From Clostridiales bacterium (GTDB lineage: Bacteria > Bacillota > Clostridia > Oscillospirales > CAG-272): a DNA stretch of 64,000 nucleotides. Below are positions 31,275 to 39,949 of this stretch, piece by piece. The translations under genes were made by a program, and so were the position numbers. Below the pieces are notes generated by a model that made no database searches, had not been told where the DNA came from, and saw only the letters and a program-made list of their open reading frames with translations. The stretch is from positions 311,918 through 375,917 of the forward strand of contig JAAYHB010000021.1 of NCBI GenBank assembly GCA_012727435.1, given 5' to 3'. The stretch's first letter is position 1, and each line of letters starts with the position of its first letter.

Positions 31275-32300
31275 ATGGCATCCGAAATCGAATTTTTTGA
31301 TGTCCGCGAGGAGCCCTTTGAAATATACGGGTTGCTTGAGCCCAAGGCCGGCCTCGTATTCAGAAGGTTGCCCGACTCACTTGGCACAAGCCCCAACAAA
31401 AACGTAAAGATGAACTATCTGTGCCCTGCCGGCGGACGGGTGAGGTTTTCGGCCTGCACAGGGCAGGTTGCAATCAAAGTGACGCTGCCGGATATCAGGG
31501 AATACGACCACATGCCCTCGACAAACATCTTCGGGTTTGACCTGTATATCGACACCGAGGGCGACAGCCGGTTTTACCGCTCCTTCAGGCCGGGCAAGCC
31601 TGCCACCGAATATGAAGCGGTTCTGAAACTTCCAGACAGCAGGCTGCGGTATTTTACTATCAATTTCCCGTCCTACAATCCGGTAAGCAGTCTTTATGTG
31701 GGGCTGGACGCGGGAGTGAAGCCGGGTCCCGGGTTGAAGTACCGCTCGCCTCTGCCGGTTGTGTATTATGGCAGCTCTATAACCCAAGGAGCCTGCGCCT
31801 CACACCCCGGCAACACATATCCAGCGATTATCAGCCGGAGGATGAACCTTGACTACCTGAATTTCGGTTTTTCGGGCGGCGCACTCGGTGAGGAGGAGAT
31901 TGCGAGGTATCTGGCGTCGCTCGATATGCTGGCCTTTGTTTCGGATTACGACCACAACGCGCCGGACGCCGGGCATCTTGCCAGCACGCATTTTCGACTC
32001 TACAGCATCATCCGGGAACGACACCCCGATATCCCGTACATCATGCTCTCGCGCCCCGGTTTCACCTATAATATCAGCGACAGTATAGCCCGGCGCGACG
32101 TGATAATAGATTCCTTCAGACGCGCCCGTGAGCTGGGCGATAAAAATGTTTATTACATTGACGGCGAGGGCATATTCCGCGGGCCGGATGAGGATCTATG
32201 CACTGTCGACGGGACCCACCCGACCGACGTCGGTTTTCTCAAAATCGCCGACGCCCTCCACCGGATCCTGGTCCGTGCCCTGAGAAATTGCAATTTCTAA
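31275..32300 (+). CDS. SGNH/GDSL hydrolase, first tandem copy
   Basis: A 341-residue protein with start at 31275 after AAAGGAAAAG; the ORF-track start adds 20 residues overlapping the promoter region. An N-terminal beta-sandwich domain (about 1-160, 'FDVREEPFEIYGLLEP...FRRLPD') resembles the SsfX3-type domain found before SGNH hydrolases. The catalytic Ser lies in 'VYYGSSITQG' (block I), and 'VDGTHPTDVGF' carries the Asp and His of block V. No signal peptide, so cytoplasmic. These enzymes deacetylate or deacylate sugars and esters. Its paralogue follows 50 bases later. Confidence 0.88.
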   Translation: MASEIEFFDVREEPFEIYGLLEPKAGLVFRRLPDSLGTSPNKNVKMNYLCPAGGRVRFSACTGQVAIKVTLPDIREYDHMPSTNIFGFDLYIDTEGDSRFYRSFRPGKPATEYEAVLKLPDSRLRYFTINFPSYNPVSSLYVGLDAGVKPGPGLKYRSPLPVVYYGSSITQGACASHPGNTYPAIISRRMNLDYLNFGFSGGALGEEEIARYLASLDMLAFVSDYDHNAPDAGHLASTHFRLYSIIRERHPDIPYIMLSRPGFTYNISDSIARRDVIIDSFRRARELGDKNVYYIDGEGIFRGPDEDLCTVDGTHPTDVGFLKIADALHRILVRALRNCNF

Positions 32301-32350
32301 GTTCCGGTCCGGATTGCCATCACACAGTTAAATCAAGCGAGGAGTAAGTC

Positions 32351-33451
32351 ATGAGCGCTGAGGACATAAAAAAAGAAGCCTATGTCGAGGTAGACCGCAA
32401 CATGCTGGTCGAGACCACCATAAAGGAGCCTGATGTTGTCTTTTACGATGTGAGAAAGCCCCCGTTTGAGCTCTACGGGTTTTACGACCCGTACGGGCAG
32501 GAGCTCTTCCGTCGGCTGCCGCAGGAGGTCGCCGAGGCGACCAGCCCGTCGGTTGCAAGGCTGGCGCGCGAGTCGACCGGAGGCCGAGTCCGCTTTTCAA
32601 CAGACTCGGCCTATATTGCAATCAAGGTTGAGCTGGGGCCATATAGGCGCAGCTCACATATGTCGCTCTGCAACACCGCCGGATTTGACCTTTACGAAGA
32701 TACCGCTACCGACAGCCGGTTCATAAAGCCCTTTCTGCCGCCCTATAATTTTGAGAATGACTACGAGCAGATAATTCAGCTCGGCTCACGCAAAATGCGC
32801 AGCTTCACCATAAATTTCCCGGTTCACGCGCCGGTAAAGAACCTTTATATCGGCCTGCAGGCCGACGCCGCGCTCGGCAAGGGTAAAAAACACTCAAACA
32901 GCGAGCCTGTTGTCTTCTATGGCAGCTCTATCGTGCACGGCACCGCCGCCTCGCGCCCGGGGCTGACTTACGAGAATATCATCTCGCGCAGGCTTAATCT
33001 TGATTATATCAACCTCGGCTTTTCAGGCAATGCCAAGGGGGAACCGGTACTTATCGAGTATATCTCGAGGCTTAAAATGTCGATTTTTGTCTGCGACTAC
33101 GACCACAACGCACCTGATGTCGAGTTTTTGCGCGCCACGCACCAGAATGTCTACGATATTTTCCGGAAAAAGCAGCCCGACACGCCGTTTATTATGATTT
33201 CGCGGCCGAATGTGGCTACCAACCCGAATCAGTTTGCCGAGCGGCGCGACGTGATAATCGACACCTACCGCCACGCCCTCTCGCTCGGGGACAAAAACGT
33301 GTATTACATTGACGGTGAGTCCTTTTTCCTCGGCAAATATGAGAACGAGTGCACAATGGATGGCGTGCATCCCAACGACCTCGGCTTTACGCTTATGGCC
33401 GACGGTATTGAGAGCACAATCCGGCGCATTCTCGGCAGGGACTGTATATGA
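32351..33451 (+). CDS. SGNH/GDSL hydrolase, second tandem copy
   Basis: A 366-residue paralogue of the preceding gene with the same order of domains: 'FYDVRKPPFELYGFYDP', then 'VFYGSSIVHGTAASRPG' (catalytic Ser), 'CDYDHNAPDVEFLRATH' and 'MDGVHPNDLGF' (catalytic Asp and His). It has an extra 25 residues at the N-terminus. A GAGGAG site precedes the ATG. The two copies differ throughout, so the duplication is old and the substrates may differ. The stop overlaps the start of mrnC by 4 bases, which couples translation of the two. Confidence 0.88.
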   Translation: MSAEDIKKEAYVEVDRNMLVETTIKEPDVVFYDVRKPPFELYGFYDPYGQELFRRLPQEVAEATSPSVARLARESTGGRVRFSTDSAYIAIKVELGPYRRSSHMSLCNTAGFDLYEDTATDSRFIKPFLPPYNFENDYEQIIQLGSRKMRSFTINFPVHAPVKNLYIGLQADAALGKGKKHSNSEPVVFYGSSIVHGTAASRPGLTYENIISRRLNLDYINLGFSGNAKGEPVLIEYISRLKMSIFVCDYDHNAPDVEFLRATHQNVYDIFRKKQPDTPFIMISRPNVATNPNQFAERRDVIIDTYRHALSLGDKNVYYIDGESFFLGKYENECTMDGVHPNDLGFTLMADGIESTIRRILGRDCI

Positions 33452-33837
33452 GGGCGGCCGAGTCTGCCGATGCCTCGGCGCTTGCATATCTCGGAGATGC
33501 GGTAATCGAACTCTGGGTGCGGGAGCGGCTGGTCAGAGCCGGTGTGTGCGGCCCGCGCGAGCTTCATGAGCAGGCAAAGGGATATGTCACGGCCCCCGCG
33601 CAGGCTGCAGCGATGAAGCGGATACTCCCTTTGCTTGATGATGAGGAGAATATGGTGTTTCACCGCGGGCGGAATACCGGACATACAAGCCTGCCGAAGA
33701 ACTCCACCGCCGCTGAATACCGCGCGGCGTCTGGTATGGAAGCGCTTTTCGGCTGGCTGTACCTTTCGGGGCGCGATGAAAGGATTGCAGAGCTGCTTGA
33801 AACCGGTTATAAAATACAAAATACGGTACACACCTGA
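33448..33837 (+). CDS. mrnC: Mini-ribonuclease III
   Basis: A 129-residue RNase III domain without a dsRNA-binding domain. The family motifs are in order: 'LAYLGDAVIELWVRERLV', 'VTAPAQAAAMKRIL', 'FHRGRN', and 'STAAEYRAASGMEALFGWLYL', which supply the acidic metal ligands. In B. subtilis the enzyme matures 23S rRNA ends. It is usually next to cysS; here it is attached to two SGNH hydrolase genes by an ATGA overlap. A terminator follows. Confidence 0.94.
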   Translation: MRAAESADASALAYLGDAVIELWVRERLVRAGVCGPRELHEQAKGYVTAPAQAAAMKRILPLLDDEENMVFHRGRNTGHTSLPKNSTAAEYRAASGMEALFGWLYLSGRDERIAELLETGYKIQNTVHT

Positions 33838-33854
33838 GTTTTAACAAATATTTA

Positions 33855-33880
33855 AGCCGCGGGCAGCATAGCCCGCGGCT
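33855..33880 (+). terminator. mrnC terminator-like hairpin
   Basis: AGCCGCGGGC / GCCCGCGGCT, a 10-bp stem just after the stop; the T-run is weak. Confidence 0.65.
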
Positions 33881-33892
33881 GTCATTGTATGT

Positions 33893-34015
33893 TTGAGAGT
33901 TTTTTTATTCTTAGGAAGTTTTTGGGATTCTCAAGGAACTTTTTTTCAAAAAAGCTTCTTGAGCGGGGGTTCGGGGGCGGCGCCACGCAACCGGGGTGTG
34001 GGGCGGAGCCCCACA
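33893..34015. repeat. Palindromic 3'-end repeat, copy 4
   Basis: 'AAGTTTTTGGGATTCTCAAG' then the GAACTTTTTTTCAAAAAAGCTTC palindrome, GAGCGGGGGTTCGGGGGCGGCGCC and a GTGTGGGGCGGAGCCCCAC arm. It fills the gap between the convergent 3' ends of mrnC and ftsH. Confidence 0.8.
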
Positions 34016-34018
34016 TAA

Positions 34019-36046
34019 TTAATGTTGCGTTTGGTCGGGCAGGGGATTGTTCTGTCCGGAGATTTCGGAATCGCTGCCGCCCAGAGCAAGCTGCTCGGCG
34101 TCGCGCCGGGCTTTTTCGCGGTTTGCCTCGGCCCGCTTGCGCTTCTTCTCGTCGGCGATTGCCTCGAGCTCCTCGAACGTCGGGTCGCCCTCCATAGCGC
34201 ATTTGAACTGGTCGGCATCCATGACCTCGTTTTTAATGAGGAATTCGGCTATGAATTTGAGCTTTTCGATATTTTCGGTCAAGAGTTTTTTAGCGCGCTC
34301 GTAAGCTTCGGTGATAATGCGGTGGATTTCAGCATCAATTTTCGAGGCGACGGCTTCGGAGATGCTGTTGGTGTCGACAAACGACTTGCCGAGGAAGACC
34401 TCGCCGTGGGTGTTTGAATAATTTATCGGCCCGATGATGTCGCTCATGCCGAGCTGTGTCACCATCCGGCGCGCTATATCGGTAGCCTTTTCTATGTCGT
34501 TTGCGGCGCCGCCCGAGAAGTTGCCGAACATGATTTCCTCGGCCGCCCTGCCGCCGAGCAATTCGCAGATGCGCTCGTGCAGCTCATCGCGGTATACGCT
34601 GAACCGGTCCTCTTCGGGCACAATCAGGGTATATCCCAGCGCCCTGCCGCTCGGGATAATGGATATCTGGTGCACCGGGTCAAGATGGGGCAGCAGGTAA
34701 GCGAGAATTGCGTGGCCGGCCTCGTGAAAAGCGGTATTGCGCTTTTCGGTCTCGCTCATGCGCCGTGACTTTTTCTTGGAGCCGACCAAAACCTTCAGGA
34801 AGGCGTCCTCAATGTCGCTGCTGTCAATGAGGTTCTTGCCCCGCCTGGCGGCAAGCAGCGCCGCTTCGTTGAGCAGGTTTTCAAGGTCGGCGCCGGTAAA
34901 CCCGGCGGTGGTCTGCGCCACCTTTGCCAGGTCGACATCAGGGCCGAGCGGCTTGTTGCGGGCATGAACCTTCAGGATCTCCTCGCGCCCTTTGATGTCG
35001 GGGTAATTCATTGTCACCTGCCGGTCAAAGCGCCCGGGGCGAAGCAGCGCGGGGTCGAGTATGTCAGGGCGGTTGGTCGCGGCAATCACAATTATGCCGT
35101 CGTTGGTGCCGAATCCGTCCATCTCGACGAGCAGCTGGTTTAAGGTCTGCTCGCGCTCGTCGTGTCCGCCGCCAAGGCCTGCGCCGCGGTGGCGCCCGAC
35201 GGCGTCAATTTCATCTATGAATACTATCGAGGCCGGTGCCTTGCGGGCGGTTTCAAACAGGTCGCGTACGCGCGAGGCGCCGACACCGACATACATTTCG
35301 ACAAAGTCGGACCCCGATATCGAGAAGAAGGGAACCCCGGCCTCGCCGGCGACCGCCTTTGCTAACAGTGTCTTGCCGGTTCCCGGAGGACCGACCAAAA
35401 GAACGCCGTGGGGAATTTTCGCGCCAAGCCTAGAGAACTTCGCGGGATCTTTGAGGTAGGCAACGATTTCCTCAAGCTCGGCCTTTTCCTCGTCCGCGCC
35501 GGCCACGTCTTTGAAGGTCTTGCGGTCCCTGTCGTTGGGGCTTGGCATCTTGACTCTTGCCTTGCCGAAGGAGCTGATTTTGCTGCCCTTCCCGCCGGCT
35601 GCCTGGTTGAGCGCATAAAACCAAAGGGCGACAAAGACAATAAGCACAATGACATAAGGCAGGAAGCTGACCCACCACGGCCATACGGTGGGCGGCTCAA
35701 AATCATATGACTCAATGTTTTTATTGTTGATATAATATTCCGACAGGTCGGTATGGAAGAGCTCAAGGCTCTGCAACCGGTATCCGACAAACTTGGTAGG
35801 ATTTATGATTTTTCCGTCGGAGTCATAAACAAACTCGCCGTCCTTGCCGAGGTCATAAACTTCCATCTCAAGATAATTGGTGTTAGAAACGGTAAAGGAT
35901 TTCACCTGGTCGTTTTTGAAGTACCCGACGATGTCGTCGTACTTTACCGGTTCGACCTCTGTAGACGAAAAAAAGTGAGATACGACCAGTATAATGACGA
36001 CAATGACGGCAAGATAAACCAGTATTGTTTTGACGGTACTTTTCAT
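34019..36046 (-). CDS. ftsH: ATP-dependent zinc metalloprotease FtsH
   Basis: A 675-residue membrane protease. Two membrane helices (about 8-26 and 126-147) flank a periplasm-side domain. The AAA+ domain has Walker A 'GPPGTGKT' (219-226), Walker B '[13 protein letters not shown]' and the second region of homology '[20 protein letters not shown]'. The zinc motif is HEAGH, near residue 440. It degrades membrane and regulatory proteins. The C-terminal tail is Lys/Arg- and Gln-rich. It is the last gene of tilS-hpt-ftsH, the usual Firmicutes order, with a 4-base overlap to hpt. Confidence 0.97.
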   Translation of the reverse strand: MKSTVKTILVYLAVIVVIILVVSHFFSSTEVEPVKYDDIVGYFKNDQVKSFTVSNTNYLEMEVYDLGKDGEFVYDSDGKIINPTKFVGYRLQSLELFHTDLSEYYINNKNIESYDFEPPTVWPWWVSFLPYVIVLIVFVALWFYALNQAAGGKGSKISSFGKARVKMPSPNDRDRKTFKDVAGADEEKAELEEIVAYLKDPAKFSRLGAKIPHGVLLVGPPGTGKTLLAKAVAGEAGVPFFSISGSDFVEMYVGVGASRVRDLFETARKAPASIVFIDEIDAVGRHRGAGLGGGHDEREQTLNQLLVEMDGFGTNDGIIVIAATNRPDILDPALLRPGRFDRQVTMNYPDIKGREEILKVHARNKPLGPDVDLAKVAQTTAGFTGADLENLLNEAALLAARRGKNLIDSSDIEDAFLKVLVGSKKKSRRMSETEKRNTAFHEAGHAILAYLLPHLDPVHQISIIPSGRALGYTLIVPEEDRFSVYRDELHERICELLGGRAAEEIMFGNFSGGAANDIEKATDIARRMVTQLGMSDIIGPINYSNTHGEVFLGKSFVDTNSISEAVASKIDAEIHRIITEAYERAKKLLTENIEKLKFIAEFLIKNEVMDADQFKCAMEGDPTFEELEAIADEKKRKRAEANREKARRDAEQLALGGSDSEISGQNNPLPDQTQH

Positions 36047-36639
36047 TTTGTTGTTGGGTTCCCTTTCATAATTGACATTGACGGTCTTTCGGGGGCGCTG
36101 TATACTTCGGGCTTCAGCACCCCGATAAAAGGAAGGTTGCGGTATTTTTCATTATAGTCAAGCCCGAATCCTACAACGAATTTATCCGGGATAACGGTTC
36201 CGGTGTAGTCGGGCTCAAAGGGGACTTCGCGGCGCTCGGGCTTGTCGAGCAGCGTGCAGGACCTGACGCTGCGCGCCCCACGCTCGTTGAGCAGTTTGGT
36301 GAGGCTGCTGAGCGTGTGGCCGCTGTCGATTATGTCCTCGACAATCAACAGGTCAAGTTCCGAGATATCGGGGCGGTAGAAGTCAAGCAGTATTCTGACA
36401 TTTCCGGAGCTGACGGTCCCCGCGCCGTATGAGGACACCCTCATGAACTCGATTTCGGCAGGTATTTTCAGCGCGGTCATAAGGGCCGCGGCGAACATCA
36501 CCGAACCTTTAAGGATTGATACCAGCACAAGACGCTTATCGGGCGCAGAATAATCCCGCTCGATCTCGGCGGCCAGCCGGGCTATTATCCTGTTAAGTTC
36601 CTTTTGACTTATCAGGACGCTTTCTATATCACTTTTCAT
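36043..36639 (-). CDS. hpt: Hypoxanthine phosphoribosyltransferase
   Basis: A 198-residue purine-salvage enzyme that converts hypoxanthine or guanine and PRPP to IMP or GMP. 'LVLVSILKGSVMFAAALMTAL' and the PRPP loop 'LLIVEDIIDSGHTL' are intact. 'VPFEPDYTGTVIPDKFVVGFGLDYNEKYRNLPFIGVL' matches the C-terminal substrate-binding region. It overlaps both neighbours by 4 bases (tilS upstream, ftsH downstream), so the three genes are translationally coupled. Confidence 0.96.
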   Translation of the reverse strand: MKSDIESVLISQKELNRIIARLAAEIERDYSAPDKRLVLVSILKGSVMFAAALMTALKIPAEIEFMRVSSYGAGTVSSGNVRILLDFYRPDISELDLLIVEDIIDSGHTLSSLTKLLNERGARSVRSCTLLDKPERREVPFEPDYTGTVIPDKFVVGFGLDYNEKYRNLPFIGVLKPEVYSAPERPSMSIMKGNPTTK

Positions 36640-38024
36640 AGGTGTCCCCCTTTGAGTGAGTTTTCGTTTCCGTAGTATCTAAGCAGCAGGCCGCCCTCTT
36701 TGGTCTGGGCCCCGTCGCGTAGCGCTACACCGGGTATCCAGAGTACTCCGGCGTTATCGCAGACTAAAGGCAGAAGGTATCTTTCGCAGAGCGGCAGCCC
36801 TGTTTCCCAGAGCAGCTTGCGGACCTTTCTCGTCATGCCGCGGCACCTCACCGTGTCGCCCGGCAGAAGGCTCCGCGCCACAAGCGGCCCGCTGGCCATA
36901 ATCCTGACGCCCTCCCGAAACGTGAAATTCCGGGGAATCTCTGCCGGCTGCCGGTTGGCAGTTGTCAGCATGATGGCTCCTGAAGGCAACAGGTTCAGCC
37001 CTTCGGTAAGCGGTACTTCAAAGGACTCGAACGTCAGGCGCCGGCGCGGATCGGTTGTAAATTTAAGGCAGCCGCCCTCGATTACGGCGCGGATTCTGCC
37101 GGGGAGCGAGAGCGCCGAGCCGGAAATGCCTTTTTGCAAAAGCTCCGAGAGGGCTTGAACATGGACTTCCTCAAGCTCCCTGTCCGAGGCGGCGGCATAA
37201 AGCTTTGAGAGCACACAGTGCCTCACCGCCCCCGGAAGGCTGTTGAGTTCGCCGACCTGTATGCCGTCACCCGATGAGCGCGAGAGAAATCTGTCGGCCT
37301 CGCCTTCAATAAACTCTCGGGCTTCACGCGCCGACAGAATCAGCCGTGCCGTGTTTTCCCGGATATTCGGGTTCAGTTCCTCAAGCGCCGGGATTATTCT
37401 GTGCCGGATGAGGTTGCGCGAATAGTCAGTCTCAAAATTGGTAGAGTCGGTTACATAGGCAAGGTTATTTTCTTCACAATAGCGTATGATTTCGCTTTTT
37501 GTCGAACAAAGCAGCGGCCGGATAATCAGGCCTTCGCCGAAGGGACGCACCGGCGGAATCGAGCAGAGCCCGCGCAGCCCGCAGCCCCGCGCGATGTTGA
37601 ATATCATGGTCTCAAGCCGGTCGTCGGCATTGTGGGCGGTGGCCAGCAGCGGGATGCCCCGCCTTTGCATTATCGACCTGAAAAAACTGTATCTTACACG
37701 CCGCGCCTCGGTTTCAAGGCTGTTTTTATGCTGTTTTGCCAGCGACGGGACGTCGGCGTCAAGCACCTCGCATTCAATCCCGTATTCGGCGGCGGTTCTG
37801 ATGCAGAACTCGCGGTCGTGCAGGGCTTCCTCGCCGCGGATGCCGTGGTTGACATGCGCCGCCACAAGCGGGGTTCTGTACTCGCTTGAGTATTCAGCCA
37901 AAAGATGAAGTAGGGCGCGTGAGTCGGCGCCGCCCGAGAAGGCAAGCAGAACAGGGGTTGATTCGGGCAGGCCGCTGAGCTTATGAGGCGGCGTGAATCT
38001 GATACCGGTTTTATTCTTATCCAT
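36636..38024 (-). CDS. tilS: tRNA(Ile)-lysidine synthase
   Basis: A 462-residue enzyme that attaches lysine to C34 of the CAU tRNA-Ile, so that it reads AUA. The PP-loop 'LLAFSGGADSRALL' lies near residue 30. 'AHVNHGIRGEEALHDREFC' and 'ATAHNADDRLETMIFNIARGCGLRGLCSI' are the conserved N-terminal motifs. The C-terminal part contains the 'GDTVRCRGMTRKVRKLLWETGLP' domain of TilS. It is followed by hpt and ftsH in the standard order. A 55-base gap separates it from dnaB. Confidence 0.95.
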   Translation of the reverse strand: MDKNKTGIRFTPPHKLSGLPESTPVLLAFSGGADSRALLHLLAEYSSEYRTPLVAAHVNHGIRGEEALHDREFCIRTAAEYGIECEVLDADVPSLAKQHKNSLETEARRVRYSFFRSIMQRRGIPLLATAHNADDRLETMIFNIARGCGLRGLCSIPPVRPFGEGLIIRPLLCSTKSEIIRYCEENNLAYVTDSTNFETDYSRNLIRHRIIPALEELNPNIRENTARLILSAREAREFIEGEADRFLSRSSGDGIQVGELNSLPGAVRHCVLSKLYAAASDRELEEVHVQALSELLQKGISGSALSLPGRIRAVIEGGCLKFTTDPRRRLTFESFEVPLTEGLNLLPSGAIMLTTANRQPAEIPRNFTFREGVRIMASGPLVARSLLPGDTVRCRGMTRKVRKLLWETGLPLCERYLLPLVCDNAGVLWIPGVALRDGAQTKEGGLLLRYYGNENSLKGGHL

Positions 38025-38079
38025 TTTGATTTCTTTATGAAAAATGCCCTTTCAGAGGGTAAGCAAAACCTGCGGCGGA

Positions 38080-39423
38080 TTATTGCTCGCCGTATTCGGT
38101 GGCGATTGACCGGTATTTGGTGTATTGTCCCAGCCAGCCCATGCGGACCGTGCTGGTCATGCCGTGACGGTTTTTGGCGACTATGACCTCGACGATATTC
38201 CCGCCGCTGTCCTCGGGCCCCTTGTCGCGGTTATAATAATCGTCGCGGTAAAGGAAGATGACGACGTCGGCGTCCTGCTCGATTGCGCCCGAGTCGCGCA
38301 GGTCGGCAAGCACCGGCTTTTTGTCTTGTCTTGACTCGGGGCTTCGGGAGAGCTGTGCGCAGCAGATTACCGGGACGCCGAGGTCCTTTGCCATCAGCTT
38401 CATGTTGCGGGTGATTTCGGCGACCTCCTGAACCCTGTTGTCGGTGCGCCGCTCGCCCTGCATGAGCTGCAGGTAATCTATTATGACAAGCCCGAGGTTT
38501 CTGACCCGCCGCAGCTTGGCTTTCATCGCGGTGGCGGTTATCCCCGAGGTGTCGTCTATCAGAATTTCCATGCCGGCAAGCTTTGCGGCCGCCTCGGCAA
38601 CCTTGATCCAGTCTTCGGAGCTCAGCCTGCCGGTGCGCAGGGTATAGCTGTCGATCATAGCCTCGCTTGATATCATGCGGTTTACAAGCTGCTCCGCCGA
38701 CATCTCAAGCGAGAAAATGCAGACAGCCCTATTGGTTTTTGAGGCGACATTCGTGGCGATATTGAGCACGAAACTGGTTTTTCCCATGCCGGGGCGCGAG
38801 CCGATAAGAATCAGGTCGCCTTCTCCCATGCCGACCAGCACTTTGTCAAGCCCTGAAAAACCGGTCGGAATACCCAGCGCCGATTTGTCGCCCTCGTAGA
38901 GCCTGTTTAAGTTTGTATAAACCTCGCCGAGGACATCCCTGATATGACGAAAGCCGCGGGTATCCCGTCCCTGCGCTATCTGGAACAATTTGTTCTGTGC
39001 ATTATCTATAATATGTGTTACCGAGTCCTGCTCGGAATATGCGGCGGTGCTGATTTCTTCGCAGGCCGCAATCAGCTGCCGCAGCACGCTCTTTTCCTTG
39101 ATTATGCGGGCGTAATCCTTTATATTCTGAGAGCCCGGGACAACCTGGCCGATGGTGTGTATATAATCCTCGCCGCCCGAACGGTCGTAGATGCCCTTTT
39201 TGACCAGCATGTCAACCAGGGTCACGATGTCGATGTCATTGTCGGTCATGAACAATTCGTGCATGGCAAGGTAAATGTGCCGGTGCTCTTCTATGTAGAA
39301 ATCGTCTGCGGTTATGATGTCTGCCACAAGCCGGATAGACTCGGGGTCTATCAGTATCGCGCCGAGCAGCGACTGCTCGGCTATCATCGAGAATGGCAGC
39401 TTTCTTGTCAACTCATCGTTCAT
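38080..39423 (-). CDS. dnaB: Replicative DNA helicase
   Basis: A 447-residue hexameric helicase. The N-terminal helical domain (about 1-160) has 'PFSMIAEQSLLGAILIDPES'. The RecA-like domain has Walker A 'GSRPGMGKTSF', Walker B 'LVIIDYLQLMQG' and 'LSRSPESRQDKKPVLADLRDSGAIEQDADVVIFLYRDDYY', all typical of DnaB. It unwinds DNA at the replication fork. It follows rplI with a 36-base gap, the classical gdpP-rplI-dnaB arrangement of Firmicutes. No intein is present. Confidence 0.97.
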   Translation of the reverse strand: MNDELTRKLPFSMIAEQSLLGAILIDPESIRLVADIITADDFYIEEHRHIYLAMHELFMTDNDIDIVTLVDMLVKKGIYDRSGGEDYIHTIGQVVPGSQNIKDYARIIKEKSVLRQLIAACEEISTAAYSEQDSVTHIIDNAQNKLFQIAQGRDTRGFRHIRDVLGEVYTNLNRLYEGDKSALGIPTGFSGLDKVLVGMGEGDLILIGSRPGMGKTSFVLNIATNVASKTNRAVCIFSLEMSAEQLVNRMISSEAMIDSYTLRTGRLSSEDWIKVAEAAAKLAGMEILIDDTSGITATAMKAKLRRVRNLGLVIIDYLQLMQGERRTDNRVQEVAEITRNMKLMAKDLGVPVICCAQLSRSPESRQDKKPVLADLRDSGAIEQDADVVIFLYRDDYYNRDKGPEDSGGNIVEVIVAKNRHGMTSTVRMGWLGQYTKYRSIATEYGEQ

Positions 39424-39458
39424 GACTAATCCCTTTTGGTTGCGTGCCCGGACGGGGC

Positions 39459-39905
39459 CTATTTCTCACACACAAGGATGTTTATTTTCCCGGTAATCTC
39501 GGGATAGAGCTTTACGTCAAGAGTGTAGTTGCCGTATGCCTTTATCGGCTCGGGAATAATTATCTTCCGGCGGTCGATTTCAATTCCGAAGTCGCGCAAA
39601 AGCGCGTCGGCGACATCCTTTGAGGTGACCGAGCCGTAGAGCCGGCCGTCTGCCCCGGCGCTCATTTTGATTTTTACTAGAATGCCCGAGATTTTCTCAA
39701 CAATAGCCTCGGCCTCGGCGCGCTCGGCCTCAAGGCGTCGCTGCCTTGCTTCCTCGCGGTTTTTCAGGTCGGTGAGCGCCTTTTTGTCTGCCGGTATGGC
39801 AAGCCCCCGCGGGATAAGATAGTTGCGCGCATAGCCATCGGCAACCTCGATTACCTGGTCCTTTTTGCCCAGAGCCTTGACATCCGATTTAAGTATTACC
39901 TTCAT
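39459..39905 (-). CDS. rplI: 50S ribosomal protein L9
   Basis: A 148-residue ribosomal protein. The start at 39905 (MKVILKSDV) has AAAGGA at a good distance; the ORF-track start at 39914 is too close to the ribosome site. The N-terminal domain '[35 protein letters not shown]' is canonical, followed by the long connecting helix and the C-terminal domain ('[16 protein letters not shown]'). It lies 45 bases after gdpP and 36 before dnaB. Confidence 0.97.
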   Translation of the reverse strand: MKVILKSDVKALGKKDQVIEVADGYARNYLIPRGLAIPADKKALTDLKNREEARQRRLEAERAEAEAIVEKISGILVKIKMSAGADGRLYGSVTSKDVADALLRDFGIEIDRRKIIIPEPIKAYGNYTLDVKLYPEITGKINILVCEK

Positions 39906-39949
39906 GACAATCATTCCTTTCTTGAGACAATAGCGCCGCCGGCAGCCGG

